A program made the translations under genes and the position numbers. Below are positions 8,005 through 17,226 of a stretch of DNA of 64,000 nucleotides, piece after piece; within the stretch, counting starts at the first letter, position 1, and every line of letters begins with the position of its first letter. The notes beneath the pieces were generated by a model. That model was not told the origin of the DNA. It saw nothing but the letters and a program-made list of their open reading frames with translations, and searched no databases. Source of the stretch: Glycomyces sp. L485. Lineage in GTDB: Bacteria > Actinomycetota > Actinomycetes > Mycobacteriales > Micromonosporaceae. The stretch spans positions 1 through 64,000 of the forward strand of contig NZ_JAKZEW010000013.1 in the NCBI RefSeq assembly GCF_022548875.1. Reading direction: 5' to 3'.

Positions 8005-9243
8005 CTAGTTCAAGGCCCCCACGTGTTCTGCCAGTCGTCGCACTTCGGGCGTCGGCTCGCCCTTGGCGCGATGCAGGATCTGGTCTATGAGCTCGACGGC
8101 GATCGGGCGGCAGCGGATCTCGGCCGGTGCGGTTCGGTCGGCCGCGGTCAGCGACCGTCCGGCGCGTTCGATGTCGCCGATCTGGATGCAGGCGCGCGCC
8201 ATGTCGAGGTAGTGGTGCGCGCGTCGTTCGGCGACGAGGTCGCCCAGTGCTCCCCGGTCGATGGTGTCGTGGACGGCGAGGGCGTCGGCGCCCTCCCCGA
8301 GTTCGACGAACGCGGCGGCGCGGTGGAGCAGGACGTTGGTCGGTCCGAACGAGGTGTAGTAGTGGTTGGCGTCGCGGCCGAGGATGACGGCGGCGCGGTC
8401 GGCGCTGTCGAGCAGGTCAGAGCAGGTAGCGCCTTCGCCGGAGAGTGCGGCGGCCATGGCGCCCTGGAGCAGGAGGGCGCCGTAGACGCTGATGGCCTCG
8501 GGGCCGGCGGACTCGCCGCCGGTGTCGCTGATGAGTCCGTGGGCCACTTGGATGTTGAGGTCGAGCGCGGCCTGGTAGCGGCCGAGCGCGCGGAGCGCGT
8601 TGGCGACGCGGGTGGTGGCGATGCCGGCCAGGAGCGGGTCGTTGCCGCGCTGGGCGGCGCTGATGGCGCGGTCTGCGGCGAGCCAGGCGAGCTGGGGCTC
8701 GCCGAGTTTGCGCAGGACCGTGGAGGCGATCTGGTAGACCTGGGTCATGAGTTCGGCGGCGTCGGCTTTGGTGCCGCCGATCGGGTTCTCCTCGGCGACG
8801 GGTGTGTCGCGCAGGAGCTGGATGAGGGAGCGGGCGACGACCGGGTAGTGGCCCTTCTCGAAGGCGAGCCACGCGTAGGCGACCGCGCCGCGCAGTTCCG
8901 GTATCGGCGTCGGTTCGATCGCGGCCGCTTCGAGAAAGCGTCCGAGTCGTTCGTAGCGTTCGAGGGACTGCCGGATGGACTCGACCTCCACCTGGTCGAG
9001 GCACCCGCCCAGTCCGGGTCGGCGTTTCGGTTCGCGGCCGAGCAGTTGCCCGGCGTCGATGCTGAGGGCTTCCGCGAGCTCGGTGATGACCGAGTACTTG
9101 TCGAGGCGTCTGACGCCTCGTTCGATCTTGTCGACCCAGCTCTTGGACTTGCCGATGCGATCGGCGAACACTTGTTGGGACATCCCGCGGCGCTGGCGCC
9201 AGTACGCCACGCGCCGCCCCGTCGGTTGTGTTTCGGACTCCAT
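8005..9243 (-). CDS. HTH regulator with TPR-like C-terminal region
   Basis: This 412-residue protein has an N-terminal Cro/C1-type (XRE) helix-turn-helix around residues 12-70, with the recognition region GMSQQVFADRIGKSKSWVDK. The remaining ~340 residues are all-helical, alanine-rich and repetitive, as in the TPR-bearing actinobacterial regulators. Such proteins are usually single-copy orphan transcription regulators whose signals are unknown. No DUF397 partner gene, often seen with other XRE families in these bacteria, is present here. It is monocistronic, with a 317-base upstream gap and its own terminator. Confidence 0.85.
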   Translation of the reverse strand: MESETQPTGRRVAYWRQRRGMSQQVFADRIGKSKSWVDKIERGVRRLDKYSVITELAEALSIDAGQLLGREPKRRPGLGGCLDQVEVESIRQSLERYERLGRFLEAAAIEPTPIPELRGAVAYAWLAFEKGHYPVVARSLIQLLRDTPVAEENPIGGTKADAAELMTQVYQIASTVLRKLGEPQLAWLAADRAISAAQRGNDPLLAGIATTRVANALRALGRYQAALDLNIQVAHGLISDTGGESAGPEAISVYGALLLQGAMAAALSGEGATCSDLLDSADRAAVILGRDANHYYTSFGPTNVLLHRAAAFVELGEGADALAVHDTIDRGALGDLVAERRAHHYLDMARACIQIGDIERAGRSLTAADRTAPAEIRCRPIAVELIDQILHRAKGEPTPEVRRLAEHVGALN

Positions 9244-9560
9244 CAGACCCCACCGTCCTTATAGGAGTTAAACGCATTCATTGGGACTTCGCATTTCTGT
9301 GCCTTATGGAATTGGGCGGCGACGGTCGCAACCGGATGCCGGACGGTCGCGGTCGTGGCCCGCCCTGGAGTGCTCCGTCCGAAGCGGTCGGTCTCATCCG
9401 GACGATCGCCCCGACAATATGTATCTACAGGTTTTTCCACTTCAGCACAACGGCCGCGCGCGGCGGCAGCGACTCTCCGTTGAGAGTTCATCACAATATT
9501 TCCTGCCCGACACTGAAATACGCCTGCTATATGCCGTTATGACGGGTTTAAGCCACCCGA
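9244..9560. other. Gap of 317 bases upstream of the HTH gene
   Basis: No coding region with actinobacterial codon bias was found here. The base composition is lower in GC than the surroundings (for example 9415-9440 and 9485-9560), as expected for promoters of the divergent HTH gene and the small membrane gene. No clear repeat or operator was seen. Confidence 0.5.
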
Positions 9561-9881
9561 ATGCGGGAAAATATGCACATGCAACGTGCCTACTCAAGCG
9601 CCCGCATCGTTGTGTCGGATATGAGACACGACAAAGTTCGGACGCTGCGGCGGCGACGGCATGCGTTCGGCAACGCCTTCACAGGAGCGGCGTTCTCCAC
9701 GGCGGCGGCCGCAGTGCTGGGCCACCTCATCGCCCTCTCCTCGCTCGCCGGATGGGTCGTCCTCGGCATCGGAGCGGCCCTCGCGCTGAGCCTGTGGATG
9801 GAGTCCAGACCCGCGAAGAGCACCACTCCCCCACCGATCGCCGCAGCCTTTTCGTTTCCGCGACAACGAGGCGGTGAATAA
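9561..9881 (+). CDS. Small membrane protein of unknown function
   Basis: This protein of about 100 residues has a basic N-terminus (RTLRRRRHAF), then a hydrophobic region near residues 42-80 long enough for two membrane helices (AAAAVLGHLIAL and WVVLGIGAALALSLW), then a Pro-rich tail. Codons in the membrane region are nearly all G/C in the third position, which supports a real gene. The start is uncertain: ATG 9561, 9573 or 9579, with a weak GGGA before 9573. Its whole 3' part lies antisense to the tail of the convergent phosphoesterase reading frame. I do not recognise the family. Confidence 0.6.
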   Translation: MRENMHMQRAYSSARIVVSDMRHDKVRTLRRRRHAFGNAFTGAAFSTAAAAVLGHLIALSSLAGWVVLGIGAALALSLWMESRPAKSTTPPPIAAAFSFPRQRGGE

Positions 9882-10673
9882 GTTCAGGTGCACAACCAGA
9901 CAACGGCCGCCTTGGTAGACCCCGCCGTCCACATTCAGCGCCAGGCCGTCGCAGTAGCGGCGCGCCTGCGTCACCTGGCCCGGCTCCAGATCGGTCGTGT
10001 CGGGGATGGTCGAGTGGCCGTGGATGAGTTCCTCGCCGCCGAACGCGCGCAGCATCCCGCGCGCCCGCGACGGCCCGTCCGCGCCCATGAACTCGTGGCG
10101 GCGGGTGAGCTCACGGAACAGCTGCCACCACTCCTCGGGCTCGTCCGAGGCCATCACCGCCCGCACCGCCGTGTTCACGGCCTCCTCGCTGCGCCCGTAA
10201 GCCAGATAGGACTCGGTGTCGGAGTGGACGAGCAGCGACCGGCCGACCAAATGGACGACGCGCCTCGTCCGGAGCCACTCGGCCTCGTCATCGGTCAGCT
10301 CGCCCAGGTCGTCCTCGAAGCCGCCGTTGAGGACCCACCAGTGCAGGAACTGCCGCTCCTGGCCGTCCACGTCGGTGAAGCGGCGGTCGCCGAAGCGCTT
10401 GGAGCCCAGCATAAGCACCTCGTGGTTGCCGACGAGCGTGTCGACGATCCCGCCCTCGGCCGCGGCCTGGCCGGCGAGCCTGCGCAGCAGCCGCACCACC
10501 GCCACGCCCTCCTCACCGCGGTCGAACAGGTCGCCGAGTATCCACAGCCGCGCGTCGCCGCCGGTCCAGGCGGCGTCCCCGTCTACCAGTCCACGTCCGC
10601 GCAGCGCCTCGACGAGCGCATCGAAGTGGCCGTGGACGTCGCTGGCCACGAACAGCGGGCTCGTCTCAGACAT
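9594..10673 (-). CDS. Metallophosphoesterase with an antisense-overlapping tail
   Basis: This cytosolic calcineurin-type phosphoesterase has the full metal-site motif set: DVHG near residue 12, GDLFDRG near residue 47, GNHE near residue 83 and the later HGHS. It resembles bacterial PPP-like serine/threonine phosphatases or diadenosine-polyphosphatase relatives; the substrate is unknown. The recognisable domain ends near residue 268 (base ~9870). The last 91 codons are low-complexity, rich in G/R/E/S, and lie antisense to the small membrane gene. This tail looks like read-through after loss of an earlier stop. It is divergent from the M3 peptidase. Confidence 0.85.
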   Translation of the reverse strand: MSETSPLFVASDVHGHFDALVEALRGRGLVDGDAAWTGGDARLWILGDLFDRGEEGVAVVRLLRRLAGQAAAEGGIVDTLVGNHEVLMLGSKRFGDRRFTDVDGQERQFLHWWVLNGGFEDDLGELTDDEAEWLRTRRVVHLVGRSLLVHSDTESYLAYGRSEEAVNTAVRAVMASDEPEEWWQLFRELTRRHEFMGADGPSRARGMLRAFGGEELIHGHSTIPDTTDLEPGQVTQARRYCDGLALNVDGGVYQGGRCLVVHLNLFTASLSRKRKGCGDRWGSGALRGSGLHPQAQREGRSDAEDDPSGERGEGDEVAQHCGRRRGERRSCEGVAERMPSPPQRPNFVVSHIRHNDAGA

Positions 10674-10774
10674 GGACTCGATATTAATGGGGCGAAGCCG
10701 CGCAGGGAATGCGGTTGTCGGCTACAGGCGTCGGGAATAGGATTCGCTCCACCGCCACTGTGTTAGGAGCACCT

Positions 10775-12820
10775 GTGACCGAGAACCCGTTTCTGACCGT
10801 CTCCGACCTGCCGTTCCATCTCCCACGCTTCGAGGAAATCTCCATCGGCCACTACCTGCCGGCCTTCGAGGCCGGCATGGAGGAGGAGCTCGCCTCCGTT
10901 CGTGCGATCACCGCGAACCCCGACGAGCCGACGTTCGAGAACACCATCGTCGCCCTGGAGCAGGTCGGAACCGGGATCCTCACGCGCGTCAGCCTGGTGT
11001 TCTACAACAAGAACACCTCGGACACCGACGACGAGCTCCAGGCGATCGAGACCGAGATCAGCCCCCGGCTCGCCGAGCACCACGACAAGATCCTCCTCGA
11101 CGCCGAACTGTTCGCCCGCGTCGACGCCCTGTGGCGACGCCGGGACCGGCTCGGCCTCGACGAGCAGGACGAACGGCTCCTCGAGCGCTACCACACCGAG
11201 TTCGTGCGGGGCGGCGCCGCGCTCGACGAGGACGGCAAGACCCGGCTGTCCAGGATCAACGCCGAGCTCGCCGAACTGTCGGCCAAGTTCAACCAGCAGG
11301 TGCTGGCCGACATCAACGACGCGGCCGTCCACGTCACCGACGCCGCAGAGCTCGACGGGCTCGGCCAGGAGGCCGTCAGGGCCGCCGCGGCGGCCGCCGC
11401 CGACCGCGATCTCGACGGCTACCTGTTCACCCAGAGCCTGTTCAGCAACCACCCCCAGCTGGAGCAGCTGACGAACCGCGCCCTGCGCGAGCGTCTGTGG
11501 CGGGCCTCGACCTCGCGCGGCGCCGACAACGCCGGGACCCTCCTGTCCATGGTGCGGCTGCGCGCCGAGAAGGCCCGGCTGCTCGGCTTCGAGCACCACG
11601 CCGACTACATAGCCGCCGACCAGACCGCCGGCGACGCCTCGATCATCGCCGAGCGCCTCGCGTCCTTGGCCGCCCCGTCGGCGCGCAACGCCCGGGCCGA
11701 GGCCGCCGAACTCCAGGAGCTCATCGACGCCGAGGGCGGCGGCTTCAAGCTCGCCGCCTGGGACTGGTCGTACTACGCCGGAAAGGTCCGCAAGGCCAAG
11801 TACGGCTTCGACGCCGAAGCGCTCCAGCCGTACCTGGAGCTCGATCGGGTCCTGTTCGACGGCGTCTTCCACGCCGCGGAGAAGGAGTTCGGCCTCACCT
11901 TCGCCGAGAGGGACGACCTGGTCGGCTACCACCCGGACGTGCGAGTCTTCGAGGTCTTCGACGCCGACGGCGGGACACTGGGCCTGTTCCTCGCGGACTA
12001 CTTCACCCGCGACTCCAAGAAGGGCGGCGCGTGGATGAACGCCCTCGTCGTCCAGTCCGACCTGACCGGCGACAAGCCGGTGGTCGTGAACAACCTCAAC
12101 GTCGTGGCGCCCTCCGAGGGCGAGCCGGCGCTGGTCACCGTCGACAACGTCCAGACCTTGTTCCACGAGTTCGGGCATGCCATCCACGGGCTGCTGTCGG
12201 CCTGCCGCTACCCGAAGACGTCGATGACCTCGACGCCGCGCGACTTCGTCGAATACCCCTCGCAGGTCAACGAGATGTGGATCCGCCGGCCCGAGGTCGT
12301 CGCGAACTACGCGCGCCACCACGCGACCGGGGAGACCGCCCCGACCGAGCTGCTGGAGCAGTGGGAGGAGTCGGGCAAATTCGGCGAGGGCTTCGCCTCG
12401 ACCGAGTACCTCCAGGCGGCGATCCTCGACCAGGCCTGGCACCGGCTCTCCCCTGAGGACGTCCCCGAGCCCGGCGACGACCCTGCCGCGGCAGTGGAGG
12501 CGTTCGAGCGCAAGGTGCTCCAGGACGCGGGCATCGCGATGGACGAGATCGCGCCGCGCTACCGGTCGGGCTACTTCGCGCACATCTTCGCCGGCGGCTA
12601 CTCGGCCGGGTACTACTCCTACATCTGGTCGGAGATCCTGGACGCCGACACGGTCGAATGGTTCAAGGAGAACGGCGGCCTCACCCGCGCGAACGGCGAC
12701 TACTTCCGGGAGCACCTGCTCAGCAAGGGCGGATCGATCGACCCGATGGAGTCCTACCGGCGCTTCCGCGGACGGGACGCCCAGATCGAGCCGCTGCTCG
12801 AACGCCGCGGCCTGAAGTAG
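10775..12820 (+). CDS. M3-family metallopeptidase (oligopeptidase A / Dcp type)
   Basis: This 681-residue cytosolic zinc peptidase degrades short peptides. The zinc site is H464-E465-F-G-H468 in FHEFGHAIHGLL, and the third-ligand region follows about 25 residues later in FVEYPSQVNEMW. Length and motifs match thimet oligopeptidase relatives such as OpdA and peptidyl-dipeptidase Dcp; the two cannot be told apart with confidence here. The GTG start has a clear AGGAG at 10765-10769 five bases upstream. The gene is alone and ends in a strong terminator shared with the Stealth gene. Confidence 0.93.
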   Translation: MTENPFLTVSDLPFHLPRFEEISIGHYLPAFEAGMEEELASVRAITANPDEPTFENTIVALEQVGTGILTRVSLVFYNKNTSDTDDELQAIETEISPRLAEHHDKILLDAELFARVDALWRRRDRLGLDEQDERLLERYHTEFVRGGAALDEDGKTRLSRINAELAELSAKFNQQVLADINDAAVHVTDAAELDGLGQEAVRAAAAAAADRDLDGYLFTQSLFSNHPQLEQLTNRALRERLWRASTSRGADNAGTLLSMVRLRAEKARLLGFEHHADYIAADQTAGDASIIAERLASLAAPSARNARAEAAELQELIDAEGGGFKLAAWDWSYYAGKVRKAKYGFDAEALQPYLELDRVLFDGVFHAAEKEFGLTFAERDDLVGYHPDVRVFEVFDADGGTLGLFLADYFTRDSKKGGAWMNALVVQSDLTGDKPVVVNNLNVVAPSEGEPALVTVDNVQTLFHEFGHAIHGLLSACRYPKTSMTSTPRDFVEYPSQVNEMWIRRPEVVANYARHHATGETAPTELLEQWEESGKFGEGFASTEYLQAAILDQAWHRLSPEDVPEPGDDPAAAVEAFERKVLQDAGIAMDEIAPRYRSGYFAHIFAGGYSAGYYSYIWSEILDADTVEWFKENGGLTRANGDYFREHLLSKGGSIDPMESYRRFRGRDAQIEPLLERRGLK

Positions 12821-12824
12821 TCCA

Positions 12825-12855
12825 AGGCCCGGTCGGAGCACCTCCGACCGGGCCT
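12825..12855. terminator. Bidirectional terminator, M3 peptidase / Stealth gene
   Basis: A 14-bp perfect stem (12825-12838 with 12842-12855) with a three-base loop lies between the convergent genes, four bases after the peptidase stop and 10 before the Stealth stop. Confidence 0.9.
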
Positions 12856-12865
12856 GCTCATTCGC

Positions 12866-14563
12866 TCAGACGGCCATCGGGCGCTCGAACGGCGAGGGCA
12901 CCGGGAAGTAGGCCTCCAGGAACGACCGCATCATCGCCGAGCGCTCCTCGGCGATGTCGGGGCTCAGCCCTGCGTCGTTGATGCAGAACGACTCCCGGTC
13001 GCGCAGGTCGAGCAGCTCGTCGAGCCGCTCGGCGAGGTCGGGCCTGCCCAGCTCCAGGTACGAGTCCCGGCTGGTGCCCTTCACCGCCCGACCGGTCAAG
13101 AACGCGTAGTAGTGCTGCAAGGTCACCACCGACACGTCGGTGACATTGCGGAAGGAGCTGTTCGCCGTCCGCGTGTGGACGTCGTTGAACTCCTTCTCGA
13201 CCTCGGCGAGGACGCTGCGCTGCATCGGGTACGGCACGTGCTTCATCATCCGCGAGATCGTCCGCCCGAACGCGTGCTCGATGAGCGCCCGATCGTTCTT
13301 GAACGCCGCGTTCGGCGGCGTGTCGGCCGCGTTGACGGGGTCCATCCCGATGAAGGTCTCAGCCGGGAAGAACCGGCTCAGCCCGTTGGGCTCGAAGAAC
13401 GACTGCGGCCCGACCGGGCGCCCCAGGAACATGTCGTCGTTGAAGTACAGGAAGTGCTCCGACAGGCCCTCGATGCGGTGCAGCTGCGTCTCGATCGCGT
13501 GCGAGTTGAACGTCGGCAGGCAGTCGAGGTCGTCGAACAGGTCGGCGTGGTCGACGACGGTGATGCCCGGCGCCTCGGATTCGAGCCAGTGCGGGCGCTG
13601 CCGGTCGGTCACCAGGTAGACGTTGCGCACCCACGGCGCGTTCATGTGCAGCGAGCGCAGCGAGTACCGCAGCTCCTCGCGGTCGACGAACCTGGCGTCG
13701 TTCGCGGACTCAGCGTGGTACGGCGACTGGTCGGCCTCGGCGCGCCGCCGAAGCCAGGCGTGGTCGGAGCCGTCGACCCAGGTGTAGACGACGTCGATCG
13801 GGAAGCCGACGTAATCCGGCCCCGGCCCGGCGAACTCGGGGCGGGTGACCACATCGGGCAGGCTGGCGCGCGAGCCGCCCGCGAGCGCGGTGAACAGCCG
13901 CCCGGGCGCGACCGCGGCCGCGCCGTCGCGGCGGACGACCGGGCTGATGCGGTTGTGGCGCGGGGCGATCAGGTGGCCGTCGCCGGTGTCGGTCCAGAAC
14001 TCGACGTCGCAGCCGTAGTCGGCGCCGAAGACGAGGTTGCGGGTGGGCTCGGTCCACAGCCAGTCGGCGCGCACCATCGGCACGTCGCCCAGGCCGGTGC
14101 CGCGCGCCCACACAGGCTTGTCGAGGGCCGATTCGGATTCGAGGTAGGCCGGTTCGGGGACCGTCAGGCGCCCGCCGGTGGTGTCGCACAGCATCGCGAG
14201 GGCGGCGCAGACGCGATGGCGGTCGATGTCGGCGACGCCGAGGACCGGCCGGGTCAGGCTGAAGCCGGGGACGGCGAAGAACTCGACACCCACGGCGGTG
14301 AGCAGGGCCGAGACGATCTCCAGGTTGCGCCGCCATATCTCCAGCGGCGTCGGCGCGGCGAGGGCGTAGGCCGGACGGATCTGAAGGGAGTGCAGGACGT
14401 GGCTGGAGGCGAGGTCGGTGAAGAAACGGTAGGGTTCGGAGACTTCGGTTCCGGCGCAATGAGGTTCGACCGGACGGGGTCCGGTCGGATTCACCGCCTC
14501 TTCAAGCGGCGGAACGTATTGGGTCGTTCGGGCTGCGATACGACCTTCTCTCTGGGCGAACAT
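12866..14563 (-). CDS. Stealth-family hexose-1-phosphotransferase
   Basis: This 565-residue protein carries the Stealth conserved regions: CR1 (IDVVYTWVDGSD), CR2 (REELRYSLRSLHMNAPWVRN... then LYFNDDMFLGRPV) and CR3 around HVPYPMQRSVL...FNDVHTRTANSSFRN. Family members (Neisseria capsule polymerases, human GNPTAB, mycobacterial CpsY) transfer sugar-1-phosphate to glycans, so a role in a phosphodiester-linked surface glycan is likely. The N-terminal ~230 residues are the actinobacterial extension. The ATG at 14563 is chosen because a perfect AGGAGG (14569-14574) precedes it; the frame is open further upstream. It is a single gene with no capsule cluster nearby. Confidence 0.9.
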   Translation of the reverse strand: MFAQREGRIAARTTQYVPPLEEAVNPTGPRPVEPHCAGTEVSEPYRFFTDLASSHVLHSLQIRPAYALAAPTPLEIWRRNLEIVSALLTAVGVEFFAVPGFSLTRPVLGVADIDRHRVCAALAMLCDTTGGRLTVPEPAYLESESALDKPVWARGTGLGDVPMVRADWLWTEPTRNLVFGADYGCDVEFWTDTGDGHLIAPRHNRISPVVRRDGAAAVAPGRLFTALAGGSRASLPDVVTRPEFAGPGPDYVGFPIDVVYTWVDGSDHAWLRRRAEADQSPYHAESANDARFVDREELRYSLRSLHMNAPWVRNVYLVTDRQRPHWLESEAPGITVVDHADLFDDLDCLPTFNSHAIETQLHRIEGLSEHFLYFNDDMFLGRPVGPQSFFEPNGLSRFFPAETFIGMDPVNAADTPPNAAFKNDRALIEHAFGRTISRMMKHVPYPMQRSVLAEVEKEFNDVHTRTANSSFRNVTDVSVVTLQHYYAFLTGRAVKGTSRDSYLELGRPDLAERLDELLDLRDRESFCINDAGLSPDIAEERSAMMRSFLEAYFPVPSPFERPMAV

Positions 14564-14672
14564 CGACACCTCCTGACTCACGGCAAGCTGCCGCTCCGGG
14601 AGAACCGGAGACTCCAACCGGCGCCGTGGGAAGCGGATCTGTCCTCGACCACGCTCGAACCCCACGTGGCCG

Positions 14673-14690
14673 GACATTGACACATGTCCC
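14673..14690 (-). promoter_or_regulatory. 18-bp inverted repeat upstream of the Stealth gene
   Basis: GGACAT and ATGTCC arms with a 6-nt centre lie 110 bases upstream of the Stealth start. The position and symmetry fit an operator for a dimeric regulator, which cannot be named. Confidence 0.3.
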
Positions 14691-14799
14691 AACAGTAGGC
14701 CACAGAACGGTGACGAGATAGTGTCAGAAAAGCGTCCGAACCGTCAACGAATTCGGAATTAACCTCGGGTTCACCCTACGGAGTCAGGTCGATGTTGTT

Positions 14800-15432
14800 C
14801 TAGCCCAAGGGGATTCGGGCAACGGTCTCCCAAGTGTAGGTCGAGGCGTCCTCGGACTGAATGACCCTGACGAGATCCACACCGGTCACTGTGATTTCGG
14901 CCCTACCGGGCCTGACGTCGCGCAGATGGTTCTGTATGGCGCCGCGTTTCGTGTCGGCGCCGACCGAGTCGGGGCGGTATGACAGCGACACGTGACCGGG
15001 CCCGCCGCACGGGCGGCCGAAGCCGCCGTCGACGACCTCGTTGATGACGTCGACGCAGGTGCGCACGAGACGCTGGAACTCCTCGTCGGGACTGGTGTCG
15101 AGCATGATCGCTCCGGTCGCGGCGAGCGCCGGTCCGACGGTGAGGCCGAAGGACTCCTGCTCGCCGACGCGATCGCGGAGCGATCCGACGAGGCGGTGGC
15201 GGGTCTCCGACGAGATGTCGGCGGCATCGCACTCGATCGAGGCGATGGTGGCGTGGAGCCACTGGTGGGGGACGGCGACTTCGTCGGATACCTCTTCGAT
15301 GACCGGGCGGTACGAGTCCGCGACCGGCTTGACCTCTTCGAGATCGGTGAGATACACGTGGAGCTTCGTCCAGCCTTCAGGCCAGCGCTGCCCGGATCTG
15401 GGGCTTTCGGGCTCTGGCGCAGATGTATTCAC
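14800..15432 (-). CDS. 2H phosphoesterase superfamily protein (2'-5' RNA ligase-like)
   Basis: This protein of about 210 residues has the two diagnostic H-x-S/T motifs of the 2H superfamily: HAT in WLHATIASI (near residue 62) and HVS in GHVSLSY (near residue 145). These two histidines act together on 2',5' or cyclic phosphate bonds in family members such as LigT/ThpR. The in vivo substrate is unknown. The start is uncertain: GTG 15432 gives a compact domain, but the frame is open to 15516. It is separated from cydC by about 100 bases and is probably monocistronic. Confidence 0.75.
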   Translation of the reverse strand: MNTSAPEPESPRSGQRWPEGWTKLHVYLTDLEEVKPVADSYRPVIEEVSDEVAVPHQWLHATIASIECDAADISSETRHRLVGSLRDRVGEQESFGLTVGPALAATGAIMLDTSPDEEFQRLVRTCVDVINEVVDGGFGRPCGGPGHVSLSYRPDSVGADTKRGAIQNHLRDVRPGRAEITVTGVDLVRVIQSEDASTYTWETVARIPLG

Positions 15433-15528
15433 TGCTGATGCCTTAGAGAATGTTGGGAGAGGCGGCCGCCGGGTCCAGCGCCGCTTGTTGCGTCCACCGA
15501 TGGAGCTCGGTAGCACCGAAACCGGATT

Positions 15529-17226
15529 CTACATGCCTGTGGCGACTCCGAGCAGCGGGTCGTTCCGCGCGTCACGGAGCGGCGGCGCGGGTGCGTCGAG
15601 ACGGAGTACCCGGTCGACGACGCCCTCGGGCAGGGGCCGGTGCGTGATGATGATCGCCGACTTCCCTTCGAGGGCGGCGGCGACGTTGCGCAGCACGCGG
15701 TCGGCGCAGGCGGCGTCGAGATGGGCGTCGGGCTCGTCGAGGACGAGCACTTCGCGGTCGGCCAGGAGACACCTTGCCAGTGCGATGCGGCCTCTCTCGC
15801 CTCCTGAGACGGCGCGGCCGTGCTCCCCCAGGCGGGTCGCCAGACCCTCTTCGAGGCCGTCGAACCACTCGCGGAGCCCGGCCCGGCGCAAGGCGCGGGC
15901 GAGCTCGTCGTCGTCTGCTCCGGGGCGGGCGATGCGGAGGTTCTCGGCGAGCGTGGTGTCGAAGACGTGCGCGTTCTGCGAGCACAGGCCGACTCGGGCG
16001 CGGACGGCGTCGCCGTCGAGTTCGGCCAGTTCGATCCCGCCGAAGCGCAGGCTGCCCTCGTAGGGCAGGAAGCCCATGAGCGCGGCGGCGAGGGTGGACT
16101 TGCCGGCCCCGGAGGGGCCCATGATGCCGACGCGTTCGCCGGGCTGGAGCGTGAGGTCGAGGCCGGTCAGCGCCGGGGCCCCGGCGCCCGGCCAGGTGAC
16201 GCTGAGCCGCTTGATCTCGATGGGCGCGGGCCCGCCCGCGGGTTCGGGTCCGAATTCGAGCGGTTCGGCCGGATCGGGTCTGGGCTCGGGCATCTCGGTG
16301 ATCTCGGTGAGGCGGCGGCCGCATTCCTTCGCGATCGCGGTCTGCTGGACCGCTTGCGGCAACGCCAGGACCGGTTCGAAGGCGGCGAGCGGCACGAGCG
16401 TGATCACGGCCAGCAGCACGCCGTCGAGAGTCCCTTCGGCGACAGCGGGGATGCCGGTGTAGAGCGCGCCGCACACGGCGGCGGCGAGAGCCAGGAGCCC
16501 TACGGCCTCGCCCAGCCCGGCGGTCCAGGCGATGCGAGCGTGGGCGCGGCGCAGTCGGTCGTCGGTGGCGGAGATGTTGTCGAGGGCGAGGCGGTCGGCT
16601 CCGGAGGCGACGAGTTCTTCGCGTCCGGCCAGGCAGCTCTGGACGCCGTGGGTGAGGTCGGCGCGCGCGCTCCCGGTGGTTCGCACGGCGATCCGGGCGG
16701 CCCAGGACGCCAGCGCGGGGCCGAGCGTGGCCGCGGCGAGGATCGACGCGGCGAGGACGGCCCCCGCGGCGGGCAGAAGGACGCTCTGGAGGGCGACCGC
16801 CGCGGCCGCGACGATGACGGCGGTGGCGAGGGGCAGGGTGCCGCGCAGCCAGCGGTCGCCGACGCCGTCGACGTCGTCGATCAGTCGCGATTGGAGGTCC
16901 CCGGATCGCCAGACGGGGAGCCCGGCCGGGGCTAGGCGGACGAGCCTGCCGTAGACGGCGGTGCGCAACCGCTCCAGGCCTCGGAATGCCGCGTCGTGGG
17001 AGACGAGGCGTTCGGCGTAGCGCAGGGTGCCTCGACTGACGCCGAAGAGCCGCACCGAGGTGACGGCGACCATCAGGTACAGGATCGGCGGCTGCTGCCA
17101 GGCGCGCGAGATCAGGTAGCCGGAGACGGCCAGGAGTGCGAGGGCGCTGAGCTGGGACAGAGCACCGAGGACGGCGCCGAGGCCGAGCCGGGGCGCCACG
17201 CCGGTGCGCCACAGGGTCACCTTCAC
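15529..17226 (-). CDS. cydC: Thiol reductant ABC exporter subunit CydC
   Basis: This 565-residue half-transporter has six membrane helices (about residues 10-290) followed by a nucleotide-binding domain with intact Walker A (GPSGAGKST), signature (VSGGERGR) and Walker B (VLVLDEPDA). With CydD it exports cysteine/glutathione-type reductants needed to assemble cytochrome bd. Its GTG start overlaps the cydD stop as GTGA. In actinobacteria such as Mycobacterium the order cydABDC is standard, as here. A longer apparent reading frame upstream of 17226 is a shadow of cydD. Confidence 0.93.
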   Translation of the reverse strand: MKVTLWRTGVAPRLGLGAVLGALSQLSALALLAVSGYLISRAWQQPPILYLMVAVTSVRLFGVSRGTLRYAERLVSHDAAFRGLERLRTAVYGRLVRLAPAGLPVWRSGDLQSRLIDDVDGVGDRWLRGTLPLATAVIVAAAAVALQSVLLPAAGAVLAASILAAATLGPALASWAARIAVRTTGSARADLTHGVQSCLAGREELVASGADRLALDNISATDDRLRRAHARIAWTAGLGEAVGLLALAAAVCGALYTGIPAVAEGTLDGVLLAVITLVPLAAFEPVLALPQAVQQTAIAKECGRRLTEITEMPEPRPDPAEPLEFGPEPAGGPAPIEIKRLSVTWPGAGAPALTGLDLTLQPGERVGIMGPSGAGKSTLAAALMGFLPYEGSLRFGGIELAELDGDAVRARVGLCSQNAHVFDTTLAENLRIARPGADDDELARALRRAGLREWFDGLEEGLATRLGEHGRAVSGGERGRIALARCLLADREVLVLDEPDAHLDAACADRVLRNVAAALEGKSAIIITHRPLPEGVVDRVLRLDAPAPPLRDARNDPLLGVATGM

